Part shown: positions 18,012-27,368 of the stretch, in pieces
Layout: every line of letters begins with the position of its first letter
Position numbering within the stretch: position 1 is the stretch's first letter
Notes under the pieces: model-generated
The model's database searches: none
What the model was told of the DNA's origin: nothing
The model's input: the letters and a program-made list of their open reading frames with translations, nothing else
From: Anaerolinea sp.
GTDB lineage: Bacteria > Chloroflexota > Anaerolineae > Anaerolineales > Villigracilaceae
Assembly: GCA_020723805.1 (NCBI GenBank)
Contig: DYID01000012.1
Location: 1-64,000, forward strand
DNA: 64,000 nucleotides
Direction: 5' to 3'
Made by a program: the position numbers and the translations under genes

Positions 18012-18016
18012 AGGCT

Positions 18017-19099
18017 TTACACTCCTGCCAGTTCCACCAGCATGGCGGCGATTTTTTCCGCCGCACGCGGATGAGAAAGTTCGAACATGGCGGCGCGCAT
18101 GGAGCGCAGTTTGTTCGGGTTTTCCATCAGCACGTTCAACGTGTTCATCAGTTCGTCGTTCAAAACCTGATCTTCCAGGATGACCGCCGCGCCGCGGTTG
18201 GTCAGGTAATCGGCATTGACTTTCTGATAGCGCCAGGCATGCGGATACGGCACAAGAATAGCGGGCAGACCGAAGAGCGGATATTCTCCCAAACAGGAGG
18301 CGCCCGCCCGCGAAATGACCAGATCGGTTGCCGCCAGCGCCGCTCCCATCTCATGCAGGTAGGGCATGGCGTGGTAGCGGGCGGCGAGTTCCACCGGCAA
18401 CTGCTCGCGGTGATGGCGGACGTAGTTCCAGTCCGTCTCGCCGCACAAGTGAATAAGTTCGAAGCGTTCGAGCAGTTCGCGCAGGTGATTCAGCACCGCC
18501 AGGTTGATCGAACGCGCGCCCTTGCTCCCGCCCAGTACCAGCAGGACGGGCAGTTTGCCGCTAATGCCGAGGTGGCGATGGGCGGTTTCGCGGTCCCACA
18601 GCGCCAGGTCGGGGCGAAGCGGATAGCCGGTCGGAATCACTTTTTTCTTGAAGTAGCGCTGCGATTGTTCCGTCGTGACGGCAATCGCATCGGCAAAGCC
18701 TGCCAGCGATTTGAGCGCCATGCCTGGCTCGATATCCGGCACGTAGAGCAGGCTGGGGATGGAACGTCCGGCGAGCGCCACCGGCACTGCCACGTATCCA
18801 CCTGTAAAAAACAGAACGTCCGGCTGAAAGTCCATGAGGATTTTCCGTGCGGCAAAGACTCCGCGCGCCAGTTTGAGCAGGTTGCGCGGCAGGCGAACGA
18901 GACCCACGCCATGCAGACCGGCGGCGGGGATGCTCTGGAAGGCGATGCCCTGGCGTTTGACCAGCGCCTCTTCCATGCCGCCTTCGCCGCCCACCCACAG
19001 CGTATCTACATCGCGCAGTCTAGCGCTGAGCGCGCTGTGGACGGCGAGAGCGGGATACACGCCGCCTCCCGTTCCACCGGCGCAAATCAATAACCGCAC
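18017..19099 (-). CDS. murG: undecaprenyldiphospho-muramoylpentapeptide N-acetylglucosaminyltransferase (MurG)
   Basis: Adds GlcNAc to lipid I to make lipid II on the inner face of the membrane; 360 residues, GT28 family with two Rossmann domains. Seen are the N-terminal CAGGTGGGVYPALAV loop, FTGGYVAVPVALA, VLGGSKGARSINLAV, LVISRAGASCLGEYPLFGLP and the sugar-nucleotide part LVPYPHAWRYQKVNADYL. The GTG start has GGAGGT six bases upstream. The start lies 80 bases inside the 3' end of ftsW in another frame, an unusually long overlap. Confidence 0.96.
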   Translation of the reverse strand: MRLLICAGGTGGGVYPALAVHSALSARLRDVDTLWVGGEGGMEEALVKRQGIAFQSIPAAGLHGVGLVRLPRNLLKLARGVFAARKILMDFQPDVLFFTGGYVAVPVALAGRSIPSLLYVPDIEPGMALKSLAGFADAIAVTTEQSQRYFKKKVIPTGYPLRPDLALWDRETAHRHLGISGKLPVLLVLGGSKGARSINLAVLNHLRELLERFELIHLCGETDWNYVRHHREQLPVELAARYHAMPYLHEMGAALAATDLVISRAGASCLGEYPLFGLPAILVPYPHAWRYQKVNADYLTNRGAAVILEDQVLNDELMNTLNVLMENPNKLRSMRAAMFELSHPRAAEKIAAMLVELAGV

Positions 19100-20267
19100 C
19101 GAAGGACCTCCATTCGTTTTCTTCGAGCAGAATCTGCTCGCTGCTCTGCCGCGAAATGTTCAGCATGATGCCGATGGCGGAGAGCGTCGAGACCAGGTTC
19201 GAGCCGCCGGCGCTGATGAACGGCAGGGCGTTGCCGGCAAACGGCATCAGCCCCACCATCACCGACATGTTGATGAGCGCCTCGATGCCAATCCAAAAGG
19301 TCACGCCCGAAGCGAGCAGTGTGCCGAGCATGTCGGGCGCACGGCGGGCAATGACGAGTCCACGCCAGACCAGCACGGCATAGAGCGAAATGAGCAAGAC
19401 CGCACCGAACAACCCCAGTTCTTCCACCACCACCGCAAAGATGCTGTCGGTGGGAGCAAAGGGCAAACCGGTCAACTTGGTATCCGCCTGCCCCAGCCCC
19501 ACACCAAAGATGCCGCCTTTGATGATTGCCTCGAACGACCTTTGCACGTGGTATGAGGCGTTGGTCGGGTCTTGCAAGCCAGCCAGGAATTTTTCCACAC
19601 GGTCCTGACCCGTCGCGCTGAACTGCACCACCACCCAGCCGATGACCACCGCCAGGAGGAGCAGAAAGGCAATCTGCTTCAGGTCTGCGCCTGCCAGGAA
19701 GAACAGCAACCCGCCGAGGATGAGCACGGTTCCCGCCGCGCTCAAATCGGGCTGCAGGTAAATCAAGCCGCCGATGATACCCAAAATCACGCCCAACGGA
19801 ATCAATCCGATAGTCACATCGTGCAGGAATTGCCGCTTGGCATACAGCCACACAGCAAGATAAATCACCGCCATCAGTTTGGCAAGTTCCGAAGGCTGGT
19901 ACGAACCATTGACGAGAGTGCGCGAAGCGCCCAGGCGAATTTCATTCACCACCAGCACACTAACCAGCAAACCGATGGTGGCAAGCATCGCCGGCAAAAC
20001 CATGCGCCGCCAGTGATGATAATCAAACAAGGAAAGTACGAACGCCGCCAGCCCGCCCAGCGCCAGCCAGCGCAACTGACGGTTGAACATGTAGGTCGCC
20101 GAGCCATACTCCTTGAACGAAAAATCGAACGAAGCCGAATACAGCATGATCAAGCCAAACACCACCAGCGCAATCACCGCCAACAGCAGCGGCACATCCA
20201 CGCCGCGCCGCCGGCGACGCTCCACCGCAGGCATCACGCGCTCATTTACGAAAGTTCCTGCACCCAT
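19020..20267 (-). CDS. ftsW: FtsW/SEDS-family peptidoglycan polymerase
   Basis: A polytopic SEDS protein of 415 residues that polymerises glycan chains from lipid II together with a class B PBP. About ten membrane helices are seen. SEDS signs are YQPSELAKLMAVIYLAVWLY, the conserved Asp in YLQPDLSAAGT, NASYHVQRSFEAIIKGGIFG, LPFAPTDSIFAVVVEELG and the final helix LPFISAGGSNLVSTLSAIG. The last 27 residues or so are basic (DLRRWNGRRRVSRSRRP) and overlap murG. The ATG lies 22 bases inside the end of murD. ftsI further upstream in the operon is the natural partner. Confidence 0.95.
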   Translation of the reverse strand: MGAGTFVNERVMPAVERRRRRGVDVPLLLAVIALVVFGLIMLYSASFDFSFKEYGSATYMFNRQLRWLALGGLAAFVLSLFDYHHWRRMVLPAMLATIGLLVSVLVVNEIRLGASRTLVNGSYQPSELAKLMAVIYLAVWLYAKRQFLHDVTIGLIPLGVILGIIGGLIYLQPDLSAAGTVLILGGLLFFLAGADLKQIAFLLLLAVVIGWVVVQFSATGQDRVEKFLAGLQDPTNASYHVQRSFEAIIKGGIFGVGLGQADTKLTGLPFAPTDSIFAVVVEELGLFGAVLLISLYAVLVWRGLVIARRAPDMLGTLLASGVTFWIGIEALINMSVMVGLMPFAGNALPFISAGGSNLVSTLSAIGIMLNISRQSSEQILLEENEWRSFGAVIDLRRWNGRRRVSRSRRPQRAQR

Positions 20268-21673
20268 GCTGTAAACCTCTCTCCGCGCTCGGCGAAATCC
20301 TTGAACTCATCGAAACTCGTGCCGCCCGGCGAAAGCAGGACGACATCGCCCGGCTCGGCGATCTCCGCCGCCTTATGGACTGCCTCCCGCAGACCGCCCG
20401 CCCGCGTCAGCGAAAAACGCCTCTGTCCGGACCCCAAGCCTGCCGCTGTTTTCTCGATCTTTTCCGCCGCCTCGCCAAACAGCACGATGTGATCCACGCG
20501 CTCGTTCGCCAGGCGGAGCAGGTCTTCCCAGGGCAGGTCTTTGTCGCGCCCGCCGAGCAAAAGGACGATGGGCTCCTCGAACGAGCGAATTGCCGCCATA
20601 CTGCGCTCCGGCGCAGTGGCAATCGAATCGTTGTACCAGCGCACGCCGTTCCATTCGCGCACCAGTTCCAGGCGGTGCGGCACGCCGCGAAACTCCTCCA
20701 CCGCTTCGAGCATCGCATCCAGCGGAAACCCCGCCGCATGACCGATGGCAAACGCCGCCAGCACGTTTTGCACGTTATGGTCGCCGCGCAGTTGAATCTT
20801 TTCGCGCAGGAGCAGGGGCAGGTAGGCGTTCCCCTCGCGCAGGTTCAACAAACCGTCGTGCAAGTAAGCGCCGTCCAAGCCTTCAACCAGTTCGTTCATG
20901 CTGAAGGTGAGCAGTCTGCCGCGCACGCGGCTTCGCAGATTCCACGCCCCCGGGTCGTCATGACTGAGGACGGCAGTATCCTGTTTCGATTGAAACTCCA
21001 GGATGCGCGCCTTGGCGGCGGTGTATGCCTCCATCGTGCCGTGACGGTCGAGATGGTTGGGCGTGATGTTGAGAATGGCGGCGATGTTTGGCGAAAGAGT
21101 CATCTGCTCCAATTGAAAGGAGGAGAGTTCGAGGATGGCAATGTCTTCGGGCTTCATGTCATCCACATAATTCAACAGGGGGTCACCGATGTTGCCGCCG
21201 ACAAACGCAGAAGGATGAATATTTGCTCCAGCGCTTTCATCTTTCGTCTTTCTTTGACCATCCTGATAGGCTCGTTTTGCCATGTCCCCCACGAGCGTGG
21301 TCGTCGTCGTTTTGCCCGCCGAACCGGTGATGCCGATGGTCTTGCACGGGACCACTTCCATAAAGATTTGCGAATCGTTCGAGAGCGGAATGCCCCTCGC
21401 AACCGCCTCAGCCACAATCGGGAGCGTGAGCGGAACGCCTCCCGAAAGACAAAGCAAATCGGCGGCATCCAGCAGTTCGAGCGGATGCCCGCCCAGCGCC
21501 CAGGTAATCCCGAAACCGGCAAGCGACTCTTTAGCGGCGCGCAACTCCTCCTCGCCGCGCATGTCGCTCAGCGTGACACGCGCGCCGTGAATCGAAAGCC
21601 AGCGCGCCAGGGCAAGTCCCTGACGGGCGGCTCCGAGGATGAGTACACGTTTGTCTTTCCAGTTCGTTTTCAT
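20246..21673 (-). CDS. murD: UDP-N-acetylmuramoyl-L-alanine--D-glutamate ligase (MurD)
   Basis: Adds D-Glu to UDP-MurNAc-L-Ala; 475 residues. Signs: VLILGAARQGLALARWLS, ATP loop GITGSAGKTTTTTLVGDM, ILELSSFQLEQM, ILNITPNHLDRHGTMEAY, and HRLELVREWNGVRWYNDSIA with ALGG-type C-domain motif LLLGGRDKDLPW. Between the ATP loop and VGGNIGDPLL is an extra low-complexity stretch (GQRKTKDESAGANIHPSAF) not expected in MurD; its DNA (about 21205-21262) has the look of a dispersed GAAAGACGAAAGATGAAAGC unit inserted in frame. Confidence 0.96.
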   Translation of the reverse strand: MKTNWKDKRVLILGAARQGLALARWLSIHGARVTLSDMRGEEELRAAKESLAGFGITWALGGHPLELLDAADLLCLSGGVPLTLPIVAEAVARGIPLSNDSQIFMEVVPCKTIGITGSAGKTTTTTLVGDMAKRAYQDGQRKTKDESAGANIHPSAFVGGNIGDPLLNYVDDMKPEDIAILELSSFQLEQMTLSPNIAAILNITPNHLDRHGTMEAYTAAKARILEFQSKQDTAVLSHDDPGAWNLRSRVRGRLLTFSMNELVEGLDGAYLHDGLLNLREGNAYLPLLLREKIQLRGDHNVQNVLAAFAIGHAAGFPLDAMLEAVEEFRGVPHRLELVREWNGVRWYNDSIATAPERSMAAIRSFEEPIVLLLGGRDKDLPWEDLLRLANERVDHIVLFGEAAEKIEKTAAGLGSGQRRFSLTRAGGLREAVHKAAEIAEPGDVVLLSPGGTSFDEFKDFAERGERFTAWVQELS

Positions 21674-21724
21674 CGTTTTATAAAAGTAATTGGCAAACGG
21701 TAATTACCAATTACGAATTACCTT

Positions 21725-22720
21725 TCAAACAAGCGCCAGCCCGATGCCAGCCATGCCAGCCAGCAGGGCAATCAACCAAAAGCGTTGAACGACCTGCGTC
21801 TCGCTCCAGCCGAGCAGTTCGAAATGCAGGTGGATGGGCGCCATTTTGAAGAAGCGTTTGCCGCCGGTCAGTTTGAAGTAAGCGACCTGAATGACCACAC
21901 TCAGCGCCTCGCTCAACGGGATGATGCCGATGATGAGCAGAAGGGGCCATTGCCCGGTCATCAGGGCAACGACCGCCAGCGTGGAACCGAGCGCCAGCGA
22001 GCCGGTATCGCCCATGAACAACTCGGCGGGATGCACGTTGAACCACAAAAAGCCGAAAAGCGCGCCCACCACCGTGAAGCAGAAACGCGCCAGGAAGATC
22101 TGCCCCTGCAAAAGGGCGATGCCGCCAAACGCCACAAACGCGGTTGCCGCAATCAACCCGGCGAGACCATCCAAACCATCGGTGAAGTTGACGGCATTCG
22201 ATTCGCTAACGATGATGAACGCCGCCACGGGAATGTACCACCAGCCCAGTTCGATTTCTCCTTTGATGCCCGGCAGGATGAGTTCCGGCACATCCAAAAA
22301 GACCTTCAGCACGTAGGCTGTTCCCAGCGCCAGCACCACTTGGGCGGCAAACTTCGTGCGGGCGCGCATGCCTTCGCCTTTGCGTTTGCCGCGGATGCCC
22401 TCCCAGTCGTCAATGGCGCCCAGCACGCCGTATGCCACCAGCACGATGAGCGGCACCAGCACCGAACTGCCAATGACATCCAAGCCAATGAAGTTGGCGG
22501 CGTTCAGCAAGCCCGTCAACAGCAGGATGGGGATGATGAAGAGGATGCCGCCCATGGTGGGCGTTCCCATTTTGACGCGGTGCTGCCCCGGCTCCTCGAC
22601 GCGAATCAGTTTGCCGATGCGAAAATGCCGCAGGACGCGCAATAGAGGCGGTCCCCAAATGACCGTCATTACGAAGGAGAGCATGGCAAGCCCCAGCACA
22701 AAGGCACTGTTTTGCGTCAC
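21725..22720 (-). CDS. mraY: phospho-N-acetylmuramoyl-pentapeptide transferase (MraY)
   Basis: Transfers phospho-MurNAc-pentapeptide to undecaprenyl phosphate, making lipid I; 331 residues with about ten membrane helices. Signs are HRVKMGTPTMGGILF near residue 47, GAIDDW (first Asp pair), SNAVNFTDGLDGLAG with the catalytic Asp, FMGDTGSLALGSTL and the FFKMAPIHLHFELLGWSE loop. The GTG start overlaps the murF stop (GTGA), so it is coupled to murF. Confidence 0.97.
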   Translation of the reverse strand: MTQNSAFVLGLAMLSFVMTVIWGPPLLRVLRHFRIGKLIRVEEPGQHRVKMGTPTMGGILFIIPILLLTGLLNAANFIGLDVIGSSVLVPLIVLVAYGVLGAIDDWEGIRGKRKGEGMRARTKFAAQVVLALGTAYVLKVFLDVPELILPGIKGEIELGWWYIPVAAFIIVSESNAVNFTDGLDGLAGLIAATAFVAFGGIALLQGQIFLARFCFTVVGALFGFLWFNVHPAELFMGDTGSLALGSTLAVVALMTGQWPLLLIIGIIPLSEALSVVIQVAYFKLTGGKRFFKMAPIHLHFELLGWSETQVVQRFWLIALLAGMAGIGLALV

Positions 22721-24141
22721 GATTGCACCTCCAGGGCGCTGGTAATGCGATCCATGCGCAGACCATGCGAACCTTTGATAAGCACCACGTCCTTCGCGGT
22801 AAGGTTGTTCTTCAGCCAGTCCAACAGCGGCTCCTGGGAATCGAATTCGATGATGATTTTTTTCTTGCCGTTGCCGCGGCGGGCGGCTTCGGCAATGATG
22901 CGGGCGCGTTCGCCCAGGGTGAGCAGCACATCCGCCACCTGCCCGGCGCGCAGACCGACCATTTCGTGTCCGCCGCGCTCGTAGGGACCGAGTTCGAGCA
23001 TGTCGCCCAGCACCGCCACCTTGCGACCTTCCAGTTCGTCGAGCAGGTTGAGGGCGGCGAGCATGGATTCGGGAGAGGCGTTGTAGGTGTCGTCGAGCAG
23101 CAGTGCACCGCTCTCACTGCGAACGGCGACGAGGCGCAATTGGGTGTGTCCCTGGCTCAAGCCTTCGAGGATTTCCTGCCAGTTCATGCCCTCCACCAAA
23201 CCGACGGCGGCGGCGCGCAAAGCCGTATGCACGGAGTGACGCCCAATCAGCGGAATTTTGGCGTAGAGCGTCTCGCCCTGATAGTGCAGGCGAAAACGGA
23301 TGCCGTCCAAGCCCAAGCCTTCAACGCGGTCTGCCCAAAGATGCGCCTCCGGCGACAAGCCGTAGAAGAAGACGCGCGCGCGGGTCTTTTCTTCCATTTT
23401 GCGTACCCAGGGGTCGTCGAAGTTGAGGATGGCGACGCCTTCGGGCGCCGGAGGCAGCGCCTGCACCAATTCCGCTTTGCCGCGGGCGATGGCTTCCTGC
23501 GAACCGGCGCGTTCGGCATGGACGGTGCCAACGTTGGTCACTACGCCCACTTGCGGCAGGGCAATATCGCACAGGAAGGCGATTTCGCCGGGGACGTAGA
23601 AGCCCATCTCCATCACGGCGTGCTGGTAGCCGGAACTCAGGCGCGTCACCGTCAGCGGGAGACCGATTTCGTTGTTGAGGTTGCCCGGGCTTTTGAGGGT
23701 GTGGAAGCGCGTACTCAACACCTCTGCCACCATCTCTTTGGTGGTGGATTTGCCCACACTGCCGGTAATGCCGATGACGCGCAGGTTCAGTTTGCGCCGC
23801 CAGAAGCGGGCAATCTGCTGAAGGGCAGAGACGGTGTTATCCACCCGCAGGCAGAGGGGCGGGGAGAAGTCGAAGCCGGCGTAGGAGTCGGCTGAGGAAA
23901 CGGCACGCAGGTCGAGGGTCCGGAAAGAAGCGCTTACTTCCCGCTGGATTAAAGCGAACGACGCCCCCCGCCGGAACGCCTCGCCAACGAAGTTATGCCC
24001 GTCCACTTTTTCGCCGGGGATGGCGACGAAGAGCGAGCCGGGAATGACCTGCCGCGAGTCAATCACCGCTTCGGTGATGACCGAGGCGGCTGGCGGACGG
24101 AAGGTCGTCAGGGCTTCGAGGGCGTCGGCAAGGGTGAGCAT
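22717..24141 (-). CDS. murF: UDP-N-acetylmuramoyl-tripeptide--D-alanyl-D-alanine ligase (MurF)
   Basis: Adds D-Ala-D-Ala to the tripeptide precursor; 474 residues. Signs: IDSRQVIPGSLFVAIPGEKVDGHNFV in the N-domain (quoted in part), ATP loop GITGSVGKSTTKEMVAEVL, NLNNEIGLPLTVTRL, VTNVGTVHAERAGSQEAIARGKAEL and LLDDTYNASPESMLAALN. The last two are MurF rather than MurE features. It starts one base inside the ftsI stop (TGATG). MurE, which usually stands between ftsI and murF, is absent here. Confidence 0.97.
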   Translation of the reverse strand: MLTLADALEALTTFRPPAASVITEAVIDSRQVIPGSLFVAIPGEKVDGHNFVGEAFRRGASFALIQREVSASFRTLDLRAVSSADSYAGFDFSPPLCLRVDNTVSALQQIARFWRRKLNLRVIGITGSVGKSTTKEMVAEVLSTRFHTLKSPGNLNNEIGLPLTVTRLSSGYQHAVMEMGFYVPGEIAFLCDIALPQVGVVTNVGTVHAERAGSQEAIARGKAELVQALPPAPEGVAILNFDDPWVRKMEEKTRARVFFYGLSPEAHLWADRVEGLGLDGIRFRLHYQGETLYAKIPLIGRHSVHTALRAAAVGLVEGMNWQEILEGLSQGHTQLRLVAVRSESGALLLDDTYNASPESMLAALNLLDELEGRKVAVLGDMLELGPYERGGHEMVGLRAGQVADVLLTLGERARIIAEAARRGNGKKKIIIEFDSQEPLLDWLKNNLTAKDVVLIKGSHGLRMDRITSALEVQS

Positions 24142-25877
24142 CAGCGGGATCCGTATTGGAGGCGAACAAGATCGGGCGGGATGTTGAGGGCGATGACGGT
24201 CTGTTCGGCAACTCGTGAAAAGACAGGGGCGGCGGTCTCCGAACTCCAGATGGAGGTGGTGGGTTCCTGGAGCCAGACGTAAATCATAAACTGGGGGTCA
24301 TCCACCGGACCCCAGCCAACGAAGGAAACGTTGGTGTGGTTGGGGTCGTAGCCTTGGGGGGTGGGGATTTGGGCAGTGCCGGTTTTGCCTGCCACGCGGT
24401 AGCCCGGCAGGAGCGCGCTGGCGGATTCGTTTTGCAGGGACACAGCGAGCATTTCGTTGAGCGTCCGGGCGGTTTCGGGTTTGATGGGCGAGCCGGCGTA
24501 TTGCGAGGGGACGTTGTATTGATGCCCGTCGCGGATCATGGCGTACAGCACGTGCGGGGTGACCATCTGCCCGTCGTTGGCGATGGCGGTCGCCGCCATC
24601 ATCATCTGCAAAGGCGTGACGGTGACGCCCTGCCCGAAGGCGTTCGTGCCGAGGTCCACAGGATACCAGTCCGAGTCGCCGGGGACCTTGAGCCTGCCCA
24701 TCGCTTCGTCAGCCAGGTCCACGCCGGTGCGATGACCCAGCCCGAAGCGGTCCATGTAGGAATAGAAGGTGGGCGAGCCCATTTGGGTGGCAACCCATGC
24801 CAGGCAGACGTTGAGCGAGTGTTGGAGGCATTCGGTCATGTTGCGCTGACCCCAGGGCTGGCGGTTCCAGTTTTGGATGGTGATGCCGCCCACGGTGATG
24901 GAACCGGTGTCAATGTAGGTGGTTTCGGGGGTGACGACGCCGGCGTCGAGCGCCGCCGCCATGGTGAGGATTTTGACCACCGAGCCGGCTTCGTATGCCA
25001 TGCCGATGGAGCGGTTGTAGGCGCTGCCGTTGTCGAAGATTTGGAAGTAGTCGGTGTAGTTGTTCAAGTCCATGCGCGGGGTGGACGCCATGGCGAGGAT
25101 TTCGCCGCTCTTCGGGTCCATGACGATGATGGCGCCATTCTTCGCGCCGTATTCGACGAGCGCTTCATCGAGGATGCCTTCGACTTTCGCCTGCAGGTCG
25201 CGGTGGAGGGTGAGGACGAGGGTGGTGCCGTTGGGGACCTTGGGAATGTCGAGGGCTTTGTTGGGGTCGCGCGGCACCCACATCTGCACGGGGTTGCCCG
25301 CCAGCAGGTCGTTGTATTTCTCCTCCACGCCAAAGTAGCCGCGCCCGTCGCGTGTGACAAAGCCCAGTACATTGGAGGCGAGGTTCTTTTCAGGATAACT
25401 GCGCGTGAAATGCGGCTTGAAACCCAAACCGTTCAGGCGGTTGTCTCCCGCCTCATCCAACTGTTTGAGCACTTGCTGCAAGGCGGAAACGGCGCCGGCG
25501 TCCACATAGTCCTTGACGACGATGTACGTCCAGGTTTCGGGGGCGTTGAGCAATTTTTCCTTGATTTCTTCCTGGGTCATGTTCAGGTACACGCTCAGGA
25601 CGTATGCCATCGCATCCACGTCCTTCATCTCCGTCAGACTGACGCCCACTTCATAGACCGTGCGGTTGCCCGCCAGCAAATGTCCGTTGCGGTCGTAGAT
25701 TTCGCCGCGTTCGGGGTAGAAGGTGCGGAATTCGCCGGCGTAGATGTCGCCGTTGGCGAGAAAAATCTTGGCTTGTTCGCTGTTTTGGATGCGCAGTATC
25801 TGCACGATAATGGCAACCCCAACGAACATCAGCCCCGCCATGACCACCAGCGAACGGATGGCGTATTGCTGTCTCAT
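24141..25877 (-). CDS. ftsI: class B penicillin-binding protein / FtsI-type transpeptidase
   Basis: The septal DD-transpeptidase partner of FtsW, 578 residues. One N-terminal membrane helix (RSLVVMAGLMFVGVAIIVQIL), the PBP dimerisation domain starting YPERGEIYDRNGHLLA, and the penicillin-binding transpeptidase domain with SVVK (SxxK), SLN (SxN) and GKTGTAQ (KTG) motifs in order. It ends soon after the catalytic domain, so no PASTA repeats. The ATG overlaps the stop of the upstream ftsL-like gene (ATGA); a longer start would read into that gene. Confidence 0.95.
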   Translation of the reverse strand: MRQQYAIRSLVVMAGLMFVGVAIIVQILRIQNSEQAKIFLANGDIYAGEFRTFYPERGEIYDRNGHLLAGNRTVYEVGVSLTEMKDVDAMAYVLSVYLNMTQEEIKEKLLNAPETWTYIVVKDYVDAGAVSALQQVLKQLDEAGDNRLNGLGFKPHFTRSYPEKNLASNVLGFVTRDGRGYFGVEEKYNDLLAGNPVQMWVPRDPNKALDIPKVPNGTTLVLTLHRDLQAKVEGILDEALVEYGAKNGAIIVMDPKSGEILAMASTPRMDLNNYTDYFQIFDNGSAYNRSIGMAYEAGSVVKILTMAAALDAGVVTPETTYIDTGSITVGGITIQNWNRQPWGQRNMTECLQHSLNVCLAWVATQMGSPTFYSYMDRFGLGHRTGVDLADEAMGRLKVPGDSDWYPVDLGTNAFGQGVTVTPLQMMMAATAIANDGQMVTPHVLYAMIRDGHQYNVPSQYAGSPIKPETARTLNEMLAVSLQNESASALLPGYRVAGKTGTAQIPTPQGYDPNHTNVSFVGWGPVDDPQFMIYVWLQEPTTSIWSSETAAPVFSRVAEQTVIALNIPPDLVRLQYGSR

Positions 25878-26386
25878 GGGAGACCTCCGCCGCTGTGAAG
25901 CCATTCATCCAGCCATTCCAACAGAGACTGGGAATACTCCTCGGGGAGCGTTTGCTGATGAAGAGGTGAATCCGCCGCCGCCAGCAGAATGGGCGGTTCG
26001 GGAGCAACGTAACCGGGCACAAAGACATAATCCAACTCGCCGGGCTGAACGGGGCGGTAGCCCAGTTCGAGGGCGCGTCTCTGCATCACTGCCGAGGAGG
26101 TGATATTGGCAAGTTCGGTCTCCAGGTCGGCATTGGAGCGCTGGAGGGCGGCAATCTCTGCGCGCAGTTCTTGAATCTCACGTCCAGCCAGCGCAGTGCG
26201 CGAAGTCACATCGAGGTACAAAGCCGCCACCAGCGCCAGCACTACCACGGTCAACAGGAACGCGCCAACATACTGGCGTTGTACCCGCCAGGGCGCCTGT
26301 CTATATGCGTGGATGATCTGCGTAGCCTGCATGACGACCTTTTCTATTTGGGCGATGGGTCGCGCAGCGACGACATAAGCCGCCAC
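25874..26386 (-). CDS. FtsL/DivIC-like septum protein
   Basis: A bitopic protein of up to 170 residues: short cytoplasmic part, one membrane helix (YVGAFLLTVVVLALVAALYL), then a coiled coil (REIQELRAEIAALQRSNADL) and a Pro-rich outer tail. This shape plus the place between rsmH and ftsI marks it as the FtsL/DivIC-type divisome subunit, although the sequence itself is weakly conserved. The GTG start shares one base with the rsmH stop (TAGTG). An ATG 18 codons on (at 26332) has AAAGG in front and may be the true start. Confidence 0.78.
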   Translation of the reverse strand: MAAYVVAARPIAQIEKVVMQATQIIHAYRQAPWRVQRQYVGAFLLTVVVLALVAALYLDVTSRTALAGREIQELRAEIAALQRSNADLETELANITSSAVMQRRALELGYRPVQPGELDYVFVPGYVAPEPPILLAAADSPLHQQTLPEEYSQSLLEWLDEWLHSGGGLP

Positions 26387-27333
26387 TACAGTTTTTCGGC
26401 AATGCGGAGTTTCGCACTGCGCGCTCTCGGATTGTTCCGAATCTCTTCCTCCGAAGGCGTGATTGGTTTTCGAGTGATTTCTTTCAGCGTTGCCTTGCGT
26501 TCCTCTTCATAGATTCTTTCATACGGCGGGTTGACGAGGTCGCGGCTTTGTTCGCGGAAGAATTCCTTGATGATACGGTCTTCCAGCGAGTGAAAGGAGA
26601 TGACGGCGATTCTTCCTGCGGACCTCAAGCCTGCCACCGCCTGCGGAAGCACTGCCCTCACCGATGCCAGTTCGTCGTTGACGGCAATCCGCAGCGCCTG
26701 GAACGTCCGCGTGGCGGGGTGGAGGCGGTTCCCGCGCGCCGTCCTGAGCCTGTCGAAGGAGCGGGGAGAGACGGCTTCGATGACAGCGACCAGTTGCCGG
26801 GTGGTGTGAAGCGGTCTCGCGCGGACGATGGCGCGGGCAATTTTGCGGGCGTTCCGTTCCTCGCCGTATTCGTAAATCAGGTCAGCCAGTTCCCGTTCCG
26901 AATAACCGTTCACGATGTCGGCGGCGGTTTGCGGAGCGCGCGGGTCGAAGCGCATGTCGAGCGGGGCATCGTGCTGGAAGGAGAAGCCGCGCTCGGGCGT
27001 ATCAAACTGCATCGAGGAGGCGCCCAGGTCGAGCAGGATACCGTCCACTGCTTCCCAGCCGAGGCGCGCCAATTGGGTGGAAAGAGTCGTATAGGAGGCT
27101 TGCGCCAGATGAACGCGACCCTCGTAAGGAGCCAAGGTCTTACGAGCGATCTCCAGCGCCTGCGGGTCCACATCGAGACCCAGCAGCTGTCCATCTGGCG
27201 CACACGCCTCCAAGATGCCGCGGGCATGCCCGCCCGCGCCCAGAGTTCCATCCACATAGCGCCCGCCTGGCTTGGGCTGCAACGCGTGTATAATCTCTTT
27301 GTAAAGTACGGGTTGGTGCGGTGAGGTGTTCAT
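26386..27333 (-). CDS. rsmH: 16S rRNA (cytosine1402-N4)-methyltransferase RsmH
   Basis: Methylates N4 of C1402 in 16S rRNA using SAM. Signs: HQPVLYKEIIHAL, SAM site YVDGTLGAGGHARGILE, LDLGASSMQFDTPERGFSF, DMRFDPRAPQTAADIVN, HPATRTFQALRIAVNDEL and ISFHSLEDRIIKEFF. About 315 residues from the ATG; no SD is visible. Between the expected EAVSPR and LHPATRT is an extra SFDRLRTARGN encoded by a CCTTCGACAGGCTCAGG-type dispersed repeat (26741-26760), inserted without breaking the frame. It follows mraZ by 35 bases, the standard order. Confidence 0.96.
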   Translation of the reverse strand: MNTSPHQPVLYKEIIHALQPKPGGRYVDGTLGAGGHARGILEACAPDGQLLGLDVDPQALEIARKTLAPYEGRVHLAQASYTTLSTQLARLGWEAVDGILLDLGASSMQFDTPERGFSFQHDAPLDMRFDPRAPQTAADIVNGYSERELADLIYEYGEERNARKIARAIVRARPLHTTRQLVAVIEAVSPRSFDRLRTARGNRLHPATRTFQALRIAVNDELASVRAVLPQAVAGLRSAGRIAVISFHSLEDRIIKEFFREQSRDLVNPPYERIYEEERKATLKEITRKPITPSEEEIRNNPRARSAKLRIAEKL

Positions 27334-27368
27334 TTTGATGGCTTCAGCCGTCACGACTGAAGTCGTTA

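Noticed and set aside
15987-18074. 695-codon plus-strand frame across murC and the cvpA-like gene
   Set aside because: Antisense to two recognised genes and including the tandem repeat; no family resemblance.
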